Assembly (NCBI GenBank): GCA_019310745.1
Contig: JAFDDS010000124.1
Location: 1-7,187 of the forward strand
Source of the DNA: Deltaproteobacteria bacterium
Lineage (GTDB): Bacteria; Desulfobacterota; DSM-4660; Desulfatiglandales; B25-G16
Reading direction: 5' to 3'
Length of the DNA stretch: 7,187 nucleotides
In this document: piece by piece, positions 1 to 4,868 of the stretch
Layout of the letters: each line of letters opens with the position of its first letter
Numbering within the stretch: position 1 is the first letter of the stretch
Translations under genes and position numbers: made by a program
Notes under the pieces: model-generated
Seen by the model: only the letters and a program-made list of their open reading frames with translations
Database searches by the model: none
What the model was told of the DNA's origin: nothing

Positions 1-1
1 A

Positions 2-352
2 AGACATTACAAGGTTAAAAAGGTAACCATTATGTATGGTCCTCACGGTGTGGAGATGGCCAAGAAAGGGACCTTGGCAAAATTTGTGATGACGCCTGAT
101 ATGAAAGAATTAACTGCCTCTCAGTTTGAGGGACTAAAAGCAGAAAAACTACCAGATCACCTGGAGCAGCTGGCACGGTTTGAAAGAGATAAGATGGGGA
201 TCTCTATAGTCTCATGTGGCACATGTCATGTACTTGATGGATTTGCAAAAGGGATTGAAGATAGGTCAAACATAGAAGATTTTATTGACCCTATTGATTT
301 GTTTGAGACCTGTAAACTCATGTTAGAGGCCGATCAAATTTTATATTATTGA
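2..352 (+). CDS. DsrE/YedF-C-like sulfur-relay family protein, 5' end outside the window
   Basis: The frame is open from base 2 to a TGA at 350-352, giving about 116 residues. The first ATG in view (base 32) falls inside a beta strand ('KKVTIMYG') followed by 'GVEMAKKG', which in DsrE-like folds comes after a first strand and helix, so the true start probably lies upstream. The C-terminal part has the family's layout: a strand ending in 'SCGTC' (cysteines at codons 62 and 65 counted from the base-32 ATG), then a helix, an 'IEDF' turn and a final helix-strand 'LMLEADQILYY'. DsrE/F/H and YedF C-terminal domains act in cytoplasmic sulfur or selenium handling, often through one conserved cysteine. 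Here the two-cysteine CGTC could carry persulfide or act as a redox pair; that is inference. The specific substrate cannot be read from the sequence. A 193-bp gap with inverted repeats separates it from the next gene, so it is probably a separate transcription unit. Confidence 0.72.
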   Translation, partial: RHYKVKKVTIMYGPHGVEMAKKGTLAKFVMTPDMKELTASQFEGLKAEKLPDHLEQLARFERDKMGISIVSCGTCHVLDGFAKGIEDRSNIEDFIDPIDLFETCKLMLEADQILYY

Positions 353-355
353 TGA

Positions 356-510
356 AAAGTGCCTAAAGCCTGCCCTGACCCAGACCCGCCTGCCGGATGG
401 CGGGCAGGCCTGACATACAAGGGCTGAGTTTAGTAGCTCCTGCTTAGAATTATTAAAGAGGCATTAACTTGTTACAGTAACCTCGCGCCAGGGCAGGCTT
501 TAGGCATTTT
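356..510. repeat. Long inverted repeat enclosing a palindromic intergenic element
   Basis: The left arm 360-377 (tgcctaaagcctgccctg) is the exact reverse complement of the right arm 489-506. As RNA the stem extends outward by one G-U and three A-U pairs (356-359 with 507-510), giving about 22 bp. About 111 bases lie between the arms, including the REP-like palindrome at 385-408. The octamer gcctgccc at 368-375 can instead pair with gggcaggc at 402-409, so alternative folds exist. The right arm ends in TTTT (507-510), so the transcript of the upstream gene might terminate here, although the loop is far longer than in normal terminators. It could also be a small non-autonomous mobile element; no target-site duplication was seen. 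Confidence 0.6.
385..408. repeat. GC-rich REP-like palindrome
   Basis: This 24-base stretch can fold two ways: CCCGCC (385-390) with GGCGGG (399-404), or CCTGCC (389-394) with GGCAGG (403-408). It is far richer in G+C than the AT-rich surroundings. Such short intergenic palindromes resemble REP-type elements scattered through bacterial genomes. No T-tract follows directly, so it is not a standard terminator on its own. Whether it is dispersed in this genome cannot be seen from one window. Confidence 0.5.
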
Positions 511-545
511 AGCTCACTTAAATTCTGATTGAAAAAAGGAATACG

Positions 546-2354
546 ATGAGAAAAATCTTGCAAAATTCAAACATAGTTATTGTGGGTGGAGGAAGGGTTT
601 GTAAGGCTATCCTTGCAATTGTCCTTGGAGAGAATTTTGTTAACCATAAACTCAACATCTTGGGTGTAGCAGATATAAATGATAAGGCCGAGGGTTTGAT
701 ATATGCAAAAGAGAGAGGGATATTCACTACCAAGAACTATAAGGATCTTTTTACTATTAAAGGGCTGAATTTAATTATCGAGTTGACAGGTGATAATGAG
801 GTTCTGGAGAAAATTAAGAAAACTAAACCAGCGAAAGTAAGGTTGATAGATCATTTCGAGGCCATGTCAGTCTGGGATTTTCTTCAGATAGAAGAAGAAA
901 GGGTGAGAATTAAGAAGGATTTAGGAAAATATATAGCCGAGCCGGAGAGGATTAAAATAGAGTTTGATCTTTTTTCCCAGCAGCTTGCCAAGATTGTGGA
1001 AGAAAGGACGAGGCATTTGCAAACAGTAGAGAAGGAGCTTGTGGAGAGGGAAAGAGCCTTATCACAGATTATCCAAGGAAGTACCATACCTACCTTTGTC
1101 ATAAACAAAGATCATATTGTAACACACTGGAACAGTGCCTGCGAGAAGTTAACCGGCTATAAGGATGAGGAGATAGTTGGAACGAATAAGCAATGGTTAC
1201 CTTTCAGGGGAGAAGAAAGGCCAATCATGGCTGATGTGATTGTGGATGGAATGAATGAAAAAGAGATAAAGAAGTATTATGGACATACGTGGAGCAATTC
1301 GGCTCTCATTGAAGGGGCGTATGAGGCAGAGGAATTTTTCCCACATATAGGCGAAAAAGGCAGATGGCTTTTTTTTACAGCCGCACCGATAAAAGCGGCT
1401 GATGGAAAGACTGTAGGCTCAATTGAAACACTCTGGGATACAACGGAGCGCAAGGAGGCTCAGGAGGCATTGCAGAGAGCGCATGATGAGCTGGAAATGC
1501 GGGTAGAGGAAAGAACAGCAGAACTCGAAAAGGTTAATGAGGAATTACGCAGGTCGGAGGAGAAATACAAAACCCTCTTTGATAGCGCTCCTAACCCAAT
1601 TTTCATCATGAATGGACAAAACTTTAACATTATAGATGTCAATGCAACAGCCCTGGATTGTTATCAGCAATCAAGAGAAGAATTACTGAAAAAAACATTT
1701 TTTGATCTATTGTTTGAAGAGGATAAGGACCTTGAGGAAGATTTAAATAAACTTACTGATCATCAGTGTGTCTTTTATCCCAGAAGGAGACATATCAAAA
1801 AAGGTGGAGAACCTTTTTATGTAAATATTGTGGCATGTCATGCGAAACATATGGGCATGGATAGTGTGATAGCAACAACAACTGATATCAACGAGAATGT
1901 GGAAAAAGAGGCACAGTTGGTACAGGCCAGCAAGCTTGCCACTCTGGGAACTCTGGCCTCAGGGATGGCACATGAATTAACACAACCCTTGAATGTGATT
2001 CAGGTTGCAAGTGATTTCTTTTTGAAGAAGTTAAAAAAAGGGCAAGAGATTTCCAATGATGAGTTGAGTGCTATGGCTGAGGAGATTGGTAGCCACGTAG
2101 ACAGGGCCTCAATAGTTATTAAGCATATGAGAGAATTTGCTAGGCAATCTGACCTTACCAGAACCGAGTTGAATATAAATGAACCTATTGAAGACATATT
2201 TAAGGTTCTGGGCCAGCAATTAAGGGTGCACCAGATAAGCGTTGAACTTGATCTTGATCCACATCTACCTTACATTATGGCAGATCATAACCGGCTGGAG
2301 CAGGTCTTTATCAATTTAGTAACCAATGCCATGTATGCCATGGATGATAAGTGA
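546..2354 (+). CDS. PAS-PAS sensor histidine kinase with N-terminal NAD(P)-binding Rossmann-like domain, truncated in the ATPase domain
   Basis: ATG 546 follows AAAAAAGGA at about 532-540, a good ribosome binding site. Domains by residue: Rossmann-like domain about 8-112, with 'IVIVGGGRV' nucleotide-binding loop, strand 'ILGVADIN' and 'LIIELTGD', resembling NAD-dependent dehydrogenase N-termini; helical linker 115-170; PAS 1 about 170-302; coiled coil about 303-340; PAS 2 about 338-450; HisKA dimerisation domain with phosphoacceptor His476 in 'MAHELTQPL'; start of the HATPase domain with the N-box 'FINLVTNAMYAM' (Asn590, Asn594). No membrane segment is apparent, so it should be a soluble kinase that autophosphorylates and passes phosphate to a receiver. 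The frame stops at TGA 2352-2354, before the G boxes, which continue in the +1 frame at 2355-2577. As written the product lacks an ATP-binding core and should be inactive. This is either a pseudogene or a sequence error. The ligand of the Rossmann domain is inferred, not proven. Confidence 0.9.
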   Translation: MRKILQNSNIVIVGGGRVCKAILAIVLGENFVNHKLNILGVADINDKAEGLIYAKERGIFTTKNYKDLFTIKGLNLIIELTGDNEVLEKIKKTKPAKVRLIDHFEAMSVWDFLQIEEERVRIKKDLGKYIAEPERIKIEFDLFSQQLAKIVEERTRHLQTVEKELVERERALSQIIQGSTIPTFVINKDHIVTHWNSACEKLTGYKDEEIVGTNKQWLPFRGEERPIMADVIVDGMNEKEIKKYYGHTWSNSALIEGAYEAEEFFPHIGEKGRWLFFTAAPIKAADGKTVGSIETLWDTTERKEAQEALQRAHDELEMRVEERTAELEKVNEELRRSEEKYKTLFDSAPNPIFIMNGQNFNIIDVNATALDCYQQSREELLKKTFFDLLFEEDKDLEEDLNKLTDHQCVFYPRRRHIKKGGEPFYVNIVACHAKHMGMDSVIATTTDINENVEKEAQLVQASKLATLGTLASGMAHELTQPLNVIQVASDFFLKKLKKGQEISNDELSAMAEEIGSHVDRASIVIKHMREFARQSDLTRTELNINEPIEDIFKVLGQQLRVHQISVELDLDPHLPYIMADHNRLEQVFINLVTNAMYAMDDK

Positions 2355-2577
2355 TAAAGTTGTAGTTACAGTATCTGATACTGGTAAAGGGATTCCAAAG
2401 AAAATAATTGATAAGATATTTGAGCCTTTTTTTACCACCAGAAAAGTAGGCCAGGGTACAGGATTAGGTATGAGCATTAGTTATCGAATTATTAGTGACT
2501 ATGGTGGAACAATAGAGATAGAAAGCGAGGTAGATAAAGGCACTACATTCACATTGAAATTCCCTTGTGTAGAATAA
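2326..2577 (+). CDS. C-terminal HATPase_c fragment of the preceding histidine kinase, in the +1 frame
   Basis: The 83-residue frame opened by ATG 2326 carries the missing ATPase motifs: G1 box 'DTGKGIP' from residue 18, F box 'IFEPFFTT' at 31-38, G2 box 'GQGTGLGMS' at 42-50, and the final 'KGTTFTLKFP'. Homology resumes at about residue 10 ('DKVVVTVSD'); the first nine residues are only the out-of-frame reading of the upstream N-box. No ribosome binding site precedes ATG 2326, so it is very unlikely to be an independent gene. Joining the two frames directly leaves only 17 residues between the N-box Asn594 and the G1 aspartate. The neighbouring kinase in this window has 35 there. An internal deletion of roughly 10-20 codons, not a multiple of three bases, therefore fits better than a single-base error. 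Confidence 0.8.
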   Translation: MPCMPWMISDKVVVTVSDTGKGIPKKIIDKIFEPFFTTRKVGQGTGLGMSISYRIISDYGGTIEIESEVDKGTTFTLKFPCVE

Positions 2578-2585
2578 TGGATAAT

Positions 2586-2615
2586 GTCAGTCGATCGTTG
2601 TCAGTTGTCCGTTGT
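2586..2615. repeat. Degenerate 7-bp tandem repeat, left copy
   Basis: Four consecutive units read gtcagtc, gatcgtt, gtcagtt, gtccgtt, starting nine bases after the stop of the kinase fragment. Bases 2597-2614 match the reverse complement of 2792-2809 at 16 of 18 positions, so this array and the one at 2795-2819 form an imperfect inverted repeat around the four-helix-bundle remnant. Degenerate heptamer arrays of this sort are non-coding spacers in several bacterial groups; their role is unknown. Confidence 0.55.
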
Positions 2616-2650
2616 AGAAATAGAAACGAGATATGATAGGATACAATGGT

Positions 2651-2785
2651 ATGGCGAGGACAGCGTTTGAAAATCTTCGTGTTTATCAATTAGCAGAAGA
2701 AATAACAGATCTTGTATGGGAAGTAGTTCTCAAGTGGGACAGTTTTCCTCAGAGTACAATTGGCAACAAACAAGGAACCAGGTAA
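2651..2785 (+). pseudogene. Truncated four-helix-bundle protein (23S rRNA intervening-sequence protein family)
   Basis: ATG 2651 to TAA 2783-2785 gives 44 residues. The N-terminus 'FENLRVYQLAEEITDLVW' (residues 6-23) matches the conserved start of the four-helix-bundle family also called S23 or 23S rRNA-intervening-sequence protein, and 'TIGNK' (36-40) matches its 'TIGxQ' segment. Family members are about 115-130 residues and continue with a conserved 'RAADSIxANIAEG' helix. Here the frame ends four residues after TIGNK, so three of the four helices are missing. No clear ribosome binding site is present. I read it as the 5' remnant of a gene whose remainder was deleted. The family is widespread and its cellular role is poorly known; some members are encoded inside rRNA intervening sequences. 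Heptamer arrays flank it in inverted orientation. Confidence 0.7.
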
Positions 2786-2794
2786 GTAAAGCCA

Positions 2795-2819
2795 CGGACA
2801 ACTAACAACTATCAACGGA
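2795..2819. repeat. Degenerate 7-bp tandem repeat, right copy (inverted)
   Basis: Units cggacaa, ctaacaa, ctatcaa and a partial cgga follow the remnant gene by nine bases. On the other strand these read as GTTGATA, GTTGTTA, GTTGTCC, the same type as the array at 2586-2615. The array ends 17 bases before the start of the next gene. Confidence 0.55.
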
Positions 2820-2836
2820 TACTATAAATAATAGAT

Positions 2837-3307
2837 ATGTCCAAGCTATTAATCATAGACGATGAAGAGGGGATCAGGAAGGTCTTAACCCTCTCTCTTG
2901 CAAGCGATGGATATGATGTATCAGCAGCAGCAGGGGGAGAGGAGGGTATTGAGATATTTAAAAAGGAATCTCCGTCTATAATCTTAACAGATATAAAGAT
3001 GCCAGGTATGGACGGGGTCGAGACCTTGAAGAAGATCAAGGAATTGAATCCTGATGCCGAGGTTATAATGATAACAGGCCATGGGGATATGGACTTGGCT
3101 ATAGAGGCCCTTAAACTCGATGCCTCAGATTTCCTTAACAAGCCCATAAAGGATGAGGCACTTTCAGTGGCTTTGAAGAGAGCGACACAAAGGATAGCAA
3201 TAAAGCAGAAGCTGAAGTCATATACCGATGACCTTGAGCGAATGGTGAGAATTGCTACAGAGGAGGTAAAAAGGAGAGCTGAGTTTCATCATTACGTCTT
3301 CGAATGA
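2837..3307 (+). CDS. Receiver domain plus coiled-coil linker: N-terminal part of a frameshifted receiver-PAS-histidine kinase
   Basis: Residues 1-120 form a complete CheY-like receiver: acidic pair Asp8-Asp9 in 'IIDDEE', phosphoacceptor Asp52 in 'LTDIKMPGMDG', Thr80 in 'IMITGHGD' and Lys102 in 'FLNKPIKDE'. The GHGDMDLAIEAL stretch resembles NtrC-type receivers. Residues 121-150 are a charged coiled coil ('DDLERMVRIATEEVKRRAEF') of the kind that joins a receiver to a PAS domain. The frame then ends at TGA 3305-3307, but the +1 frame at this point already reads 'ITSSNDAVIATDEKG', a typical PAS start, from about 3291. The indel therefore lies near 3285-3293 (a 2-base loss or 1-base gain, modulo 3). 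The original gene was probably one protein covering 2837-4349. No good Shine-Dalgarno sequence precedes ATG 2837. As written, it yields a receiver with a short tail, which could still be phosphorylated. Confidence 0.88.
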   Translation: MSKLLIIDDEEGIRKVLTLSLASDGYDVSAAAGGEEGIEIFKKESPSIILTDIKMPGMDGVETLKKIKELNPDAEVIMITGHGDMDLAIEALKLDASDFLNKPIKDEALSVALKRATQRIAIKQKLKSYTDDLERMVRIATEEVKRRAEFHHYVFE

Positions 3308-3404
3308 CGCTGTTATCGCTACAGACGAGAAGGGTGATATTATCATCTATAATAAAGGTGCAGAGAGGATATTTGGGTACAGTCGTTCTGAAATAGTAAG
3401 AAAG

Positions 3405-4349
3405 ATGAATATTGACAGACTTTATCCACAGGAAATAGTTTCAGAATTCAGGTCCGGGTTAGAAATGAGAAGCCATGTCGATCTATCAAAGTGGAGGGAG
3501 GTTGATATTCTCACCAAGAATGGAGAGGCTGTTCCTACAAGATTTTCAGGATCTATTCTCTACACAGAAGATGAGGTTGTAGGTTGTGTTGGTTTCTTTC
3601 AGGATTTAAGGGAGATAAAAAGACTACAGAAAGAATTGATCACATCTGAGAGGTTGGCAGCCACAGGGCAGACTGTGGCAGGCCTTGCCCATTATATTAA
3701 AAATATTTTAAATGGACTTAAGGGTGGTACCTATGTATTGAATGTTGCACTTGACAAGAGTAATACAGATAAGATAAAAAGCGGCTGGGCCATGATAGAG
3801 AGAAATGTAGGGAGAATATCGGACCTCGTTCTTGATTTACTTGCGTACTCTAAGGAGCGTAAACCAGAAAAAGAAAACTGTTTTCCTAATGAGATAGTAA
3901 AAGAGGCATATGCCCTTATGGAATCAAAGGCGAGAGAGAACAATATTGAAATAAAAACAGATCTTGATCCTTTATTAGGCGAGGTATTTATAGATCCGAA
4001 GGTTATCCATAGATCTCTATTGAATCTTGTTTCTAATGCCATCGATGCTTGCATATTTGATTCCGCATCAAAAAAATCCTGGCAGGTTAAAATAACTTCA
4101 GCAATCGAGAAAAATCATATAATCAAATTTGAGGTGACCGATAACGGAATGGGCATGGATGAAGAGACAAAGGAAAAAATTTTTTCCTCTCTTTTTAGTA
4201 CCAAAGGAGAGAGAGGGACCGGATTAGGACTATTGGTAACCGAAAAGATAATTAAAGAGAATGGAGGGACGATACACGTAGCCTCTAAAAAAGGGAATGG
4301 AACTACATTCAACATCTATTTACCATATCAAGAGACAGAAAGAAAGTAG
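3405..4349 (+). CDS. PAS-histidine kinase portion of the same broken gene
   Basis: ATG 3405 is only the first ATG of this frame and sits inside a PAS domain. PAS coding begins upstream at about 3291 ('SSNDAVIATDEKG', then 'GAERIFGYS') with no in-frame ATG, GTG or TTG start, so this segment needs the upstream receiver frame to be translated properly. Numbering from ATG 3405: rest of PAS 1-72; HisKA with His96 in 'GLAHYIKNILNGLKGG'; N-box 'SLLNLVSNAIDA' (Asn207, Asn211); G1 'DNGMGM' at 246-251; F box 'IFSSLFSTKG' at 259-268; G2 'GTGLGL' at 271-276; final 'GNGTTFNIYLP'. The ATPase core is thus complete, unlike that of the upstream kinase. The residue after the phosphoacceptor His is Tyr, where HisKA proteins usually have Glu or Asp. 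The TAG stop is followed at once by a 7-bp repeat array. Confidence 0.88.
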   Translation: MNIDRLYPQEIVSEFRSGLEMRSHVDLSKWREVDILTKNGEAVPTRFSGSILYTEDEVVGCVGFFQDLREIKRLQKELITSERLAATGQTVAGLAHYIKNILNGLKGGTYVLNVALDKSNTDKIKSGWAMIERNVGRISDLVLDLLAYSKERKPEKENCFPNEIVKEAYALMESKARENNIEIKTDLDPLLGEVFIDPKVIHRSLLNLVSNAIDACIFDSASKKSWQVKITSAIEKNHIIKFEVTDNGMGMDEETKEKIFSSLFSTKGERGTGLGLLVTEKIIKENGGTIHVASKKGNGTTFNIYLPYQETERK

Positions 4350-4377
4350 CAGGCAATACGCAGTAGGCAGTAAGCAG
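4348..4377. repeat. Degenerate 7-bp tandem repeat, third array
   Basis: Units agcaggc, aatacgc, agtaggc, agtaagc and a trailing ag overlap the last two bases of the upstream TAG stop. The period is the same as in the arrays at 2586-2615 and 2795-2819, but the unit is different (consensus near AGTAGGC rather than GTCAGTT). The rest of the spacer to 4434 shows a weak hairpin (tgccgg at 4391-4396 with ctggca at 4401-4406) and no T-tract. Confidence 0.5.
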
Positions 4378-4434
4378 ATTTTATATTCCCTGCCGGTTGC
4401 CTGGCATGATTCGAACTCAACAAACTCTATTAAA

Positions 4435-4441
4435 GGGGGGA
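4435..4441 (+). promoter_or_regulatory. Strong ribosome binding site that sets the start at 4448
   Basis: The run aGGGGGGa in front of ATG 4448 is a strong purine-rich Shine-Dalgarno-like tract with a 6-base spacer. It supports 4448 over the upstream in-frame ATG at 4397, which would add 17 residues ('MPGMIRTQQTLLKGGFN') that are foreign to receiver domains and partly encoded by the ribosome binding site itself. Confidence 0.7.
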
Positions 4442-4447
4442 TTTAAT

Positions 4448-4840
4448 ATGGCCAAAAAGGTACTTAATGTTGAGGATGATGCCGATACCAGAACATTTGT
4501 CTCAACTGTTCTGGAGGAAAACGGTTACATACCGATCATGGCAATGGATGGTGAAGAGGGTATGAAAAAGATAAAAAAGGAGAGGCCAGATCTAATTATC
4601 CTGGATATATTAATGCCAAGGGAGAGCGGCATTAAGATGTATCATGAATTAAAGCTCGATCCAAACTTAAAGGATATTCCGGTTGTTATGCTCTCTGGTG
4701 TTTCTAAAAGGACATTTCTTAGATCCCAGGCGGCCTTGACTGAGTTTGGTGATGAAACCGTACCAGAACCACAGGCATATCTTGAAAAACCAGCAGAGCC
4801 AGAAGATCTGGCTGAAACATTAAAAAAAATTTTAGGCTGA
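4448..4840 (+). CDS. Single-domain response regulator (CheY-like receiver)
   Basis: The 130-residue product is a lone receiver with no output domain. Numbering from ATG 4448: acidic pocket Asp10-Asp11 in 'NVEDDADT', phosphoacceptor Asp53 in 'IILDILMPRESG', Ser83 in 'VVMLSGVS' as the Thr/Ser switch, and Lys114 in 'YLEKPAEPEDL'. Between Ser83 and Lys114 there are 30 residues, about ten more than in CheY-type receivers (21 in the receiver at 2837), in a stretch with 'FGDETVPEPQ' that probably enlarges the alpha4-beta5 loop. Lone receivers act as phosphorelay intermediates or bind a protein partner. Position between two kinases and two Usp genes suggests it takes phosphate from one of those kinases and signals by protein contact, but this is inferred. 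It is 28 bp upstream of the first Usp gene, with no terminator between, so they are probably co-transcribed. Confidence 0.92.
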   Translation: MAKKVLNVEDDADTRTFVSTVLEENGYIPIMAMDGEEGMKKIKKERPDLIILDILMPRESGIKMYHELKLDPNLKDIPVVMLSGVSKRTFLRSQAALTEFGDETVPEPQAYLEKPAEPEDLAETLKKILG

Positions 4841-4868
4841 TCTAGATTAAGAGGAATTTGGAGATATT

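Noticed and set aside
170..186. Sigma-54-like TGGCAC followed by TTTGAA
   Set aside because: The spacing and the -12 element do not fit the TGGCAC-N5-TTGC pattern and it lies within the coding sequence of the DsrE-like gene.
2326..2577. Independent small ATP-binding protein
   Set aside because: It has no ribosome binding site, its first residues are out-of-frame N-box sequence, and the rest is the exact C-terminal half missing from the upstream kinase.
2586..2819. CRISPR array or toxin-antitoxin locus
   Set aside because: The repeats are degenerate 7-mers without spacers of fixed length, and the small frame matches the four-helix-bundle family, not a known toxin or antitoxin.
3731..4054. 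107-codon minus-strand frame
   Set aside because: It lies opposite the well-supported HisKA/HATPase coding sequence and shows no recognisable domain.
4404..4420. TTCGAA-containing stretch resembling a tRNA T-arm (minus strand)
   Set aside because: The flanking bases do not pair to form the T-stem, and no acceptor, D or anticodon arm is recognisable nearby.
4397..4447. Upstream ATG start giving the response regulator a 17-residue leader
   Set aside because: The leader does not resemble a receiver, and a strong ribosome binding site sits inside it, directly before ATG 4448.
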